Below are positions 13,512-18,915 of a stretch of DNA of 18,915 bases, one piece after another. The translations under genes and the position numbers were made by a program. The notes below the pieces were generated by a model, which was not told the origin of the DNA, ran no database searches, and saw nothing but the letters and a program-made list of their open reading frames with translations. Source of the DNA: an uncultured Eubacteriales bacterium (GTDB lineage: Bacteria > Bacillota > Clostridia > Peptostreptococcales > Anaerovoracaceae). Position 1 is the stretch's first letter. Each line of letters starts with the position of its first letter. The DNA is taken from contig UQOC01000045.1 in NCBI GenBank assembly GCA_900542565.1, forward strand, positions 1-18,915, written 5' to 3'.

Positions 13512-14193
13512 AGAATTTACCAGGACGAGGGCTCTCATCGGAGATGACGGGCTTGACCGGCTTGCCGCATCCAAAATACTTGTATTTGGTATAGGAGGAG
13601 TCGGCAGTTATGTCTGCGAAGCCCTTGTCAGAGCCGGTATAGGAGAGTTTGAACTGGTTGACGGGGATATTGTGGATGTGACCAATATAAACAGGCAGCT
13701 CATCGCCATGCACAGTACCATTGGCAGGCCAAAGACCGATGTGGCAGCTGAAAGGATGCTTGACATAAATCCAGATGTCAGGGTAAGGCCCCGTCATTGC
13801 TTTTACAGGCCGGAAAATAATGGGGAATTTGATTTTTCAGGTTTTGATTATATAGTGGATGCAGTGGATGATGTGGAGGCAAAAGTCAGCATAATCGTCA
13901 AGGCGGCAGAAGCAGGCGTGCCGGTGATCTCATCAATGGGCACAGGCAACAAGATGGATCCGTCGGCATTCAGGATAGCGGATATATGGGACACCAGGAT
14001 CTGCCCTTTGGCAAGGGCCATGCGCAGAGAACTGAGACGATACGGCGTAGGGCATGTCAAGACCGTATACTCGGAAGAGGTGCCTAAACTTTCATACAGA
14101 GGTACGCCTGCAACCATTAGCTTTGTGCCTGCGGCAGCCGGGCTGCTCATTGCAAAAGGTGTGGTCGAGGATCTGCTGTCGGGCAGCCGGTGA
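13498..14193 (+). CDS. tcdA: tRNA threonylcarbamoyladenosine dehydratase TcdA (CsdL-type)
   Basis: TcdA uses ATP to cyclise t6A at position 37 of ANN-decoding tRNAs to ct6A. This 231-residue E1-like (ThiF/MoeB superfamily) protein shows the nucleotide loop GIGGVGS (31-37), LVDGDIVDVTNINRQ (53-67) with the conserved Asn and Arg, DAVDDVEAK, and the family-specific SMGTGNKMDPS. A zinc-binding pair of CxxC motifs found in MoeB is absent, as expected for TcdA. AGAGGAAG abuts the ATG closely, and the 14-base overlap with recX implies coupling. It is the last gene before a bidirectional terminator. Confidence 0.92.
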   Translation: MIKGEEFTRTRALIGDDGLDRLAASKILVFGIGGVGSYVCEALVRAGIGEFELVDGDIVDVTNINRQLIAMHSTIGRPKTDVAAERMLDINPDVRVRPRHCFYRPENNGEFDFSGFDYIVDAVDDVEAKVSIIVKAAEAGVPVISSMGTGNKMDPSAFRIADIWDTRICPLARAMRRELRRYGVGHVKTVYSEEVPKLSYRGTPATISFVPAAAGLLIAKGVVEDLLSGSR

Positions 14194-14218
14194 TATGCTG
14201 CCAAAGCAGACATAAAAA

Positions 14219-14242
14219 AACGGGCATCTATGTGTGCCCGTT
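14219..14242. terminator. Bidirectional terminator between tcdA and the convergent amidotransferase gene
   Basis: AACGGGCA (14219-14226) pairs with TGCCCGTT (14235-14242) around an 8-base loop. On the plus strand ATTTTTT follows. On the minus strand a run of seven T residues follows. The last bases overlap the TAA stop of the minus-strand gene. Confidence 0.9.
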
Positions 14243-14900
14243 ATTTTTTGACGATGAACCTGTCAACAAAAGCCCTGAAAAAATCCATATCCATGGCAGC
14301 TTCCGGGTGCCACTGGACTCCGATGATGTTGTCCCGTTCTATTGCCTCTATGATACCGTCACTGCTTACGGCGGTCACGGCAAAGCCGGGCGCCGTATCC
14401 TTTACGACCTGATGGTGAAAAGAATTGACGCTGATCTCTCCGGCGCCATATACCTCTGCAAGAAAAGAACCGTCGGAAACTATGGCCCGGTGGCCCCTGT
14501 CATTGAGAAAATGCCCATCTATGTGCTGATGGAGAGTACCTCCAAAGGTGACATTTATGGACTGGAGCCCGCCGCATATGCCCAGTATAGGTTTGTTTTC
14601 CGCAGAAAAAGCCAGTATAAGGGACCTGTCGCCTGCATATTCGTCAATCTCATATTTCAGTCCGGGTGCCGGCTCCTCTCCGTAATAGGACGGATGTATG
14701 TCATTGAGTGTCCCGGAAAGGATGAGCCCGTCGCAGATACCGGCAATGTCATCTGCAGTCTTTTCCGGAGAAAGGGCAGGTATGAGGGTCACACCGAGAG
14801 TGTCCGAAATTTCAATGAATTGCAGCGGAACATGTTTTCTTTTGTCAAAAGGCTTTTGCTCAGGCCACTGCTCAAGCCTGCCCGTGATGGCTAATCTCAT
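14241..14900 (-). CDS. Class I glutamine amidotransferase-like hydrolase (peptidase C26, gamma-glutamyl-GABA hydrolase type)
   Basis: This 219-residue cytosolic hydrolase has the class I amidotransferase triad: nucleophile Cys109 in GICGGLQSIN (107-116), His198 and Glu200 in VQWHPE. NSFHHQ (159-164) is characteristic of the C26 group that includes PuuD, which cleaves gamma-glutamyl-GABA. The substrate here is not shown, and no putrescine genes accompany it. The start at 14900 is chosen because AAAAAGGAGG lies 8 bases upstream; an earlier in-frame start at 14930 precedes that site. It overlaps the preceding LOG gene by 29 bases, so both are probably translated from one mRNA. Confidence 0.88.
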   Translation of the reverse strand: MRLAITGRLEQWPEQKPFDKRKHVPLQFIEISDTLGVTLIPALSPEKTADDIAGICDGLILSGTLNDIHPSYYGEEPAPGLKYEIDEYAGDRSLILAFSAENKPILGICGGLQSINVTFGGTLHQHIDGHFLNDRGHRAIVSDGSFLAEVYGAGEISVNSFHHQVVKDTAPGFAVTAVSSDGIIEAIERDNIIGVQWHPEAAMDMDFFRAFVDRFIVKK

Positions 14901-15444
14901 CTGAAATGCCTCCTTTTTCAATATAGTCAAGAAGCTCTCCGGCTTCTGAAAATACGCCGTATAAGCTGCGGCACCAATGGCTCATAAAACCCTGGCTTTC
15001 TGCGTTATCCATCATACGGCAGAAGCTGTCATAGTATCCCTTTACATTAAAAACCGCGATGGGCTTTATGAGCTGGTCCAGTTGCTTCAGGACAAGTACT
15101 TCAAAGAATTCTTCGAAAGTGCCGATACCTCCGGGCACCATGATAAACGCATCGGCTTTTTCTTCCATCATCTGTTTGCGCTCCCTCATGGTGTCGGTAA
15201 ATATAAATTCATTGCAGCGGTCGTATAAGATTCCGGGTTTGTCAAAAAATCTCGGCGCAATGCCGATCACATGGCCGTTGCATTCACTGGCTCCGTTCAC
15301 AACAGCGCCCATAAGGCCTGTAGCGCCGCCTCCGAATATAAGGGTATGGCCGCGGGCGGCCATGGCCTGGCCCAGTCTGCGGACTGCAGTTATATAATCG
15401 CTGTCTATATCATCGCTGCTGGCGCCAAAAACGCATAGATTCAT
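14872..15444 (-). CDS. LOG family protein (nucleoside 5'-monophosphate phosphoribohydrolase)
   Basis: This 190-residue protein of the LOG/TIGR00730 family has the glycine-rich GGGATGLMG (38-46) and the hallmark PGGIGTFEE (104-112), with TMRERKQMM supplying the conserved Arg and Lys. Characterised members hydrolyse the N-glycosidic bond of nucleotides, releasing ribose 5-phosphate and base; plant and some bacterial members activate cytokinins. In an anaerobic bacterium nucleotide recycling is a more cautious guess. The start at 15444 has GGAGG 7 bases upstream. A longer open frame to 15612 would run back through the promoter and is rejected. It is first in a two-gene unit. Confidence 0.92.
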   Translation of the reverse strand: MNLCVFGASSDDIDSDYITAVRRLGQAMAARGHTLIFGGGATGLMGAVVNGASECNGHVIGIAPRFFDKPGILYDRCNEFIFTDTMRERKQMMEEKADAFIMVPGGIGTFEEFFEVLVLKQLDQLIKPIAVFNVKGYYDSFCRMMDNAESQGFMSHWCRSLYGVFSEAGELLDYIEKGGISDEISHHGQA

Positions 15445-15465
15445 ATCATAACCTCCATTATAATG

Positions 15466-15495
15466 ATTATATCGGCATATGATGAACCGTGTCAA
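15466..15495 (-). promoter_or_regulatory. Consensus promoter of the LOG/amidotransferase unit
   Basis: On the minus strand, TTGACA (15495-15490) and TATAAT (15471-15466) are both perfect hexamers with an 18-base spacer. A second TATAAT occurs at 15462-15457. It overlaps the region just upstream of the divergent plus-strand gene. Confidence 0.8.
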
Positions 15496-15515
15496 TGGGA
15501 GAACTTGCAAAGCAT

Positions 15516-16337
15516 ATGAAAAAGAAAACCAAAAAGATGATATTGATCCTGCTGGCGATAGGCATATTTGCCGTATCACCGCTGGCACCTTACTGCCTGA
15601 GCCTTGGCGCAATGGGCATATACAGTCATTTTGAAGAAAAAGACAGCCTGATGGCAGATAGGGGCATCAGTATAGAGATACCTTCTGCCGGAGGATGGTA
15701 TCCCTTTGTGATGACTTTTAATGGGGACAGCGGTTTCAGACGGTTTTGCGGTGATCCTTCCGTACGGCTCAGCATCATGTATAATTTTCCCGGATTTGAC
15801 CTGATGAAAGGCTGCAGCCGGATTTATGATACAGATTCCCGGTATTATAATGCTTTTTACGGGGCTTATTGTGTCAGCGGTGATTTTGGATTTGATGACA
15901 ATGGACTGATCGACAGGCAGCAGGCAGTCCTCGTTCCGGAATATGACATGACTCATCTGGTGCTCAGAGATATGGGCATGAAAGTGGAGGATGAAGTGTT
16001 TAAATGGTCTGAAACGCCTGTTTCAGGGGAAAAAGGGAAAAGGTATCCGCTGGCCGGATATGATGGGTGGCAGCGTATAGACGCTGATCTTACGGTAAAC
16101 GGCGTAGCTCATCAAAGGCAGGAGTGGTTCAGGAACTATATCCAGTACGGCTCACCGGGATATGATGCAGCGGATGATTTTGCGCCTGTACAGATGCATG
16201 GCCGGATCTACGGCAGGTATTTTGAGGAAAAAGACTGCGGCATATTCTTTTATGTACTTGCATGCGACAAGGAGATAATAGAAGAATGGGAAAAGGAGAT
16301 AATGGCTGTCACCACAGTGTCGGCAGGCCGCACATGA
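15516..16337 (+). CDS. Hypothetical exported or membrane-anchored protein
   Basis: No family was recognised. The 273-residue product begins MKKKTKKM and has one hydrophobic stretch at about 9-30, consistent with a signal peptide or an N-terminal anchor. The rest is soluble, rich in Tyr, Phe, Gly and Asp, with six or so Cys (for example near 77, 104 and 118), and contains no obvious catalytic motif. The Cys near residue 27 is not in a good lipobox. The ATG at 15516 precedes KKK and has GGGAG at 15498-15502, a rather distant site. Earlier in-frame starts at 15489 (GTG) and 15495 lack a ribosome binding site. Its promoter is unclear. It diverges from the LOG gene and converges on pckG. Confidence 0.6.
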   Translation: MKKKTKKMILILLAIGIFAVSPLAPYCLSLGAMGIYSHFEEKDSLMADRGISIEIPSAGGWYPFVMTFNGDSGFRRFCGDPSVRLSIMYNFPGFDLMKGCSRIYDTDSRYYNAFYGAYCVSGDFGFDDNGLIDRQQAVLVPEYDMTHLVLRDMGMKVEDEVFKWSETPVSGEKGKRYPLAGYDGWQRIDADLTVNGVAHQRQEWFRNYIQYGSPGYDAADDFAPVQMHGRIYGRYFEEKDCGIFFYVLACDKEIIEEWEKEIMAVTTVSAGRT

Positions 16338-16425
16338 TGACAGGAAGATCCCGGATTGTATATGAAACGGAAAAATCCTCTCATTTCTGTGCTTGCCGGT
16401 CTATCTGCGGCCTGACGGCAAAGCC

Positions 16426-16457
16426 AAAAGCCGGTGCTCTGATAAGCGCCGGCTTTT
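16426..16457. terminator. Terminator hairpin between the hypothetical gene and pckG
   Basis: AAAAGCCGGTGCT (16426-16438) pairs with AGCGCCGGCTTTT (16445-16457), one G-T pair, 6-base loop. It lies 18 bases past the pckG stop on the minus strand, where TTTTGGCTTT follows. It may also serve the plus-strand gene, though the T run there begins about ten bases later. Confidence 0.8.
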
Positions 16458-16475
16458 GCTGTTGCAGTTTTTGTT

Positions 16476-18239
16476 TTATTTTAAATCTTCTTCAAGTTTA
16501 GCCAGTGAGTCTGTCAGTTCCTGAGGCATATGGTCGAATCTGGAATACCAGGTCTTGATGCCGTCAAGCTCTTTCTTCCATACATCCTTGTCTACAGTCA
16601 GGATATCTTTGAGTTTATCCTTATCAACATCAAGACCGTCAAGGCCAAGGTCATCTATGGACGGAACAGTGCCCAGCGGCGTTTCGACACCGCCTGCGCT
16701 GCCATCGCAGCGTTCAAGAGCCCAGATGAGAGCTCTCAGATTGTCGCCGAAACCAGGCCAGATAAAGTTTCCTTCATCATCCCTGCGGAACCAGTTGACA
16801 TTGAAGATCTTAGGCGGGTTTGTAAGTTTCTTGCCCATGTCGATCCAATGCTGGAAGTAGTCACCCATGTGATAACCGCAGAACGGCAGCATTGCCATAG
16901 GATCATAACGGACAACTCCTACAGCGCCTGTGGTGGCGGCGGTAGTTTCTGAAGACATCTTTGAACCCATAAACACGCCGTGATCCCAGTCTCTTGACTG
17001 GCAGATCAGAGGTTCGGCGCTTGCGCGGCGGCCTCCGAAGATTATGGCGCTGATAGGGACGCCTTCTCCCGTAAAGAATTCAGGGGCTATTGAAGGACAG
17101 TTTTCTGCAGGAGCTGTAAACCTTGAATTTGGATGAGCACCTTTTTCAGAGGCAGTATTGCAGTTCCATGGTCTGCCCTGCCAGTCCTCGCCGTTGACAG
17201 GAGCAGGTTCGTCAAGACCTTCCCACCATACTGTATTGTCGTCAAGATTGCGGCAGACATTGGTGTAGATGGTATTTTTCTTTGTTGTGAGCAGAGCGTT
17301 GCGGTTTGTCTTGCTGTTGGTGCCAGGGGCGACACCGAAGAAACCGTTTTCAGGGTTTACAGCATAGAGACGGCCGTCAGATCCTACTCTGAGCCAAGCG
17401 ATGTCATCGCCTATGGTATATGCTTTGTAGCCCTTTGCCTTGAGCGCGTCAGGCGGTATCAGCATTGCCAGGTTGGTCTTGCCGCAGGCGCTTGGGAAAG
17501 CAGCGGAAATATACTTCTTCTCTCCCTTTGGATTTTCTATGCATACTATGAGCATGTGCTCGGCCATCCAGCCTTCCTTGCGTCCCAGCCATGAACCGAT
17601 ACGCAGTGCAAGACATTTCTTGCCCAGAAGAACATTGCCGCCATATGCGGAGTTGATGCTCCAGATGGTGTTGTCCTCAGGGAAGTGGGCTATGTATTTC
17701 TTCTCTGCATCTATCTGCGCTTTGGAATGGAGACATTTGACAAAATCAGCTCCCTTGTTGAGTTCTTCTATTACAGGGGCTCCCACATGGGTCATGATGT
17801 GCATGGAGAGCACAACATATATTGAGTCTGTAAGTTCAATGCCTATCTTGGAAAACTCTGTGCCGACTCTTCCCATGGAGAAAGGAATGGCGTACATGGT
17901 GCGGCCCTTCATGGAATCTTTGAAAAGAGGCCTCATCCTGGCATACATTTCGTCTTTCTGTACCCAGTTGTTTGTAGGACCTGCATCTTTTTCATATGTT
18001 GTACATATGACAGTCCTTTTTTCATCTCTTGCCACATCCTTGGCGTCGGTCCTGTAATAGTAACAGCCCGGCAGCTTTTCCTGGTTCAATTTGATCATCT
18101 CGCCGGTGGCGCAGGCTTCGCTGCGGAGTTTTTCAAGCTGTTCCTGTGAACCGTCTATCCACATGATCTCATCAGGGCAGGTCAGTTCTGCACATTCGTT
18201 TACCCAATCAAGCACTTTTTTGTTCTTAATCTCGATCAT
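16476..18239 (-). CDS. pckG: Phosphoenolpyruvate carboxykinase (GTP)
   Basis: This 587-residue enzyme interconverts oxaloacetate plus GTP with phosphoenolpyruvate, CO2 and GDP. The GTP class is shown by the kinase-1a loop AFPSACGKTN (248-257) with the reactive Cys252, kinase-2 GDDIAWLR (277-284), MYAIPFSMG (115-123), FGGRR, and NWFRRDDEGNFIWPGFG near the C-terminus. Length is close to the roughly 600 residues usual for the GTP class. The start at 18239 follows AGAGGAAG. It is monocistronic with its own promoter and terminator. In anaerobes it may run either toward gluconeogenesis or toward CO2-fixing oxaloacetate formation; the sequence does not decide. Confidence 0.97.
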   Translation of the reverse strand: MIEIKNKKVLDWVNECAELTCPDEIMWIDGSQEQLEKLRSEACATGEMIKLNQEKLPGCYYYRTDAKDVARDEKRTVICTTYEKDAGPTNNWVQKDEMYARMRPLFKDSMKGRTMYAIPFSMGRVGTEFSKIGIELTDSIYVVLSMHIMTHVGAPVIEELNKGADFVKCLHSKAQIDAEKKYIAHFPEDNTIWSINSAYGGNVLLGKKCLALRIGSWLGRKEGWMAEHMLIVCIENPKGEKKYISAAFPSACGKTNLAMLIPPDALKAKGYKAYTIGDDIAWLRVGSDGRLYAVNPENGFFGVAPGTNSKTNRNALLTTKKNTIYTNVCRNLDDNTVWWEGLDEPAPVNGEDWQGRPWNCNTASEKGAHPNSRFTAPAENCPSIAPEFFTGEGVPISAIIFGGRRASAEPLICQSRDWDHGVFMGSKMSSETTAATTGAVGVVRYDPMAMLPFCGYHMGDYFQHWIDMGKKLTNPPKIFNVNWFRRDDEGNFIWPGFGDNLRALIWALERCDGSAGGVETPLGTVPSIDDLGLDGLDVDKDKLKDILTVDKDVWKKELDGIKTWYSRFDHMPQELTDSLAKLEEDLK

Positions 18240-18280
18240 TTCTCTTCCTCTCTGTCGATTGTTAAGATGAATTTACATTT

Positions 18281-18309
18281 ATTTTACCATCGGCGAAAAA
18301 TGTTGGCAA
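18281..18309 (-). promoter_or_regulatory. Predicted pckG promoter
   Basis: On the minus strand, TTGCCA (18309-18304) and TAAAAT (18286-18281) have a 17-base spacer. The predicted start near 18274 gives a leader of about 35 bases. Confidence 0.6.
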
Positions 18310-18378
18310 GCTTATAAGCTGATGATACGGCAACTTTGAATAAAAATAAAAAAACAGACTGTAAAAGTTAAAAAAATA

Positions 18379-18407
18379 AAAACCATGGGAGACACATCCA
18401 TGGTTTT
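18379..18407 (-). terminator. Terminator of rpsT
   Basis: AAAACCATGG and CCATGGTTTT (18379-18388 and 18398-18407) form a 10-base-pair stem with a 9-base loop. On the minus strand it runs into TTTTTATTTTTTT. It lies about 50 bases beyond the rpsT stop and separates it from pckG. Confidence 0.88.
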
Positions 18408-18458
18408 TGCTGCTCATGCTGCGCATTTAACTTATGCGCCGGTGGGGACGGGTGAGAC

Positions 18459-18731
18459 TTATTTTGCTGCTTTTGCGGCGTTGAATCTTTTGGTCAGTCT
18501 TGAAACTTTTCTGGAAGCTGCATTCTTTGAGATAGTATGCTTTGAAGCAGCCTGCATCAGTTTCTTTTCAGCCAGTTTCAGCTTTTCGGATGCTTCATCG
18601 AAGTTGCCTTCTTCTAAAGCGATGTCAAAAGCCTTGAGAGATTCTTTAAGATGGTTCTTGACTCTTTTGTTCCTGGCTGTCTTTTTGTCGATGACTCTGA
18701 TTCTTTTCTTTGCGGATTTAATGTTTGCCAT
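18459..18731 (-). CDS. rpsT: 30S ribosomal protein S20
   Basis: This 90-residue basic protein binds 16S rRNA in the body of the small subunit. It begins MANIKSAKKRIRVIDKKTARNKRVK, which is diagnostic of S20, and continues with the long helical hairpin typical of the family (EASEKLKLAEKKLMQAASKHTISKNAASRKVSRL). Length is normal. The ribosome binding site is GTGGGGTGA about 10 bases upstream of the start. It is transcribed alone between its own promoter and terminator. S20 synthesis is autoregulated in E. coli; the leader hairpin here might serve a comparable role. Confidence 0.97.
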   Translation of the reverse strand: MANIKSAKKRIRVIDKKTARNKRVKNHLKESLKAFDIALEEGNFDEASEKLKLAEKKLMQAASKHTISKNAASRKVSRLTKRFNAAKAAK

Positions 18732-18762
18732 TGATTTTTCACCCCACTTTTAAAATTTAGCA

Positions 18763-18780
18763 GTCCCGAAATGACGGGAC
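18763..18780 (-). promoter_or_regulatory. Hairpin in the rpsT 5' leader
   Basis: GTCCCG and CGGGAC (18763-18768, 18775-18780) form a perfect 6-base-pair stem with a 6-base loop, starting about ten bases from the predicted transcription start and 31 bases before the start codon. Confidence 0.5.
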
Positions 18781-18796
18781 AAAATTCGCAACTAAT

Positions 18797-18825
18797 ATTA
18801 TATGCGATACACATTGAAATTGCAA
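18797..18825 (-). promoter_or_regulatory. Predicted rpsT promoter
   Basis: On the minus strand, TTGCAA (18825-18820) and a perfect TATAAT (18802-18797) have a 17-base spacer; the start is predicted near 18790. The hexamers match those of the mgtE promoter at 213-242. Confidence 0.75.
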
Positions 18826-18864
18826 GTTTTTATTTTACCATTATGAGAGCTTTTAAGGCACTTG

Positions 18865-18886
18865 AAATGAAAAACTAACTTCCAGA
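18865..18886 (-). repeat. 22-base repeat, right copy (inverted)
   Basis: This is a perfect inverted match of 29-50. On the minus strand an AACTTC about 20 bases upstream can pair with GAAGTT in the repeat, and a T run follows, as in the left copy. It lies 40 bases upstream of the rpsT -35 box. Nothing else was recognised in 18826-18915. Confidence 0.75.
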
Positions 18887-18915
18887 TGTACCTTCCTTTA
18901 ACGAAGTTCGTTTTT

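Noticed and set aside
6929..14193. Defence or secondary-metabolite island suggested by the phosphopantetheinyl transferase, MBL hydrolase and nuclease
   Set aside because: RecJ, RecX, TcdA and FtsEX are housekeeping proteins, composition looks uniform, and no synthase, effector or mobility gene is present.
14190..14894. 234-codon plus-strand frame opposite the amidotransferase gene
   Set aside because: It covers almost the whole antisense of a gene with an intact catalytic triad, runs through the tcdA terminator, and lacks domain features.
17440..18057. 205-codon plus-strand frame opposite pckG
   Set aside because: Antisense to conserved PEP carboxykinase sequence, with no promoter or ribosome binding site.
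1..18915. CRISPR array, tRNA, rRNA, insertion sequence or prophage
   Set aside because: No regularly spaced repeats, no tRNA-like or rRNA-like sequence, and no transposase, integrase or phage protein was recognised on either strand.

Overview
The window reads as chromosomal core DNA of a low-to-mid GC anaerobic Bacillota (class Clostridia). Evidence: strong AGGAGG-type ribosome binding sites, TTG starts, many ATA and AGG codons, a transketolase split into two subunit genes, a Bacillus-type EndoA/MazF, a YerC-type TrpR-like regulator, GTP-dependent PEP carboxykinase, and FtsEX followed by a secreted M23 peptidase. No rRNA, tRNA, CRISPR, phage or transposase gene is visible. Genus cannot be fixed from the sequence alone.

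Layout, left to right. 1-498: promoter and a long structured leader with a 24-codon upstream ORF, then the Mg2+ channel gene mgtE (499-1902) and a strong terminator. 2176-5357: nnrD (NAD(P)HX repair), an EndoA/MazF endoribonuclease with no visible antitoxin, and the two transketolase subunits, closed by a large hairpin terminator whose right arm carries the ribosome binding site of the next gene, a membrane-anchored PrcB-domain protein (5457-5936). 6038-6790: a MinD/ParA-like protein with a lysine-less P-loop, placed so close to a near-consensus promoter that its mRNA should be leaderless.

6929-14193: a long co-directional run of ftsE, ftsX, a secreted coiled-coil M23 peptidase, recJ, yerC, an Sfp-type phosphopantetheinyl transferase, a metallo-beta-lactamase-fold hydrolase, recX and tcdA, mostly with gaps of a few bases or overlaps. 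It is split functionally by a strong internal promoter at the recJ/yerC junction and closed by a bidirectional terminator at 14219-14242. The FtsEX/M23 part should control septal or lateral peptidoglycan hydrolysis. The remainder is DNA repair (recJ, recX), tRNA modification (tcdA) and carrier-protein activation.

14241-15444 (minus): a LOG-family phosphoribohydrolase and a class I glutamine amidotransferase overlap by 29 bases and are driven by a promoter with two consensus hexamers. 15516-16337 (plus): an exported or anchored protein of unknown function, convergent with pckG (minus). The right end holds rpsT (ribosomal protein S20, minus) with promoter, leader hairpin and terminator. A 22-base sequence at 29-50 recurs inverted at 18865-18886, in each case just upstream of a promoter pointing into the window.

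The most unusual signals are regulatory: the uORF/hairpin leader of mgtE, the terminator that hides a start site at 5400-5459, and the apparent leaderless gene at 6038. No large undescribed multi-gene system was recognised; most coding content is conserved housekeeping.
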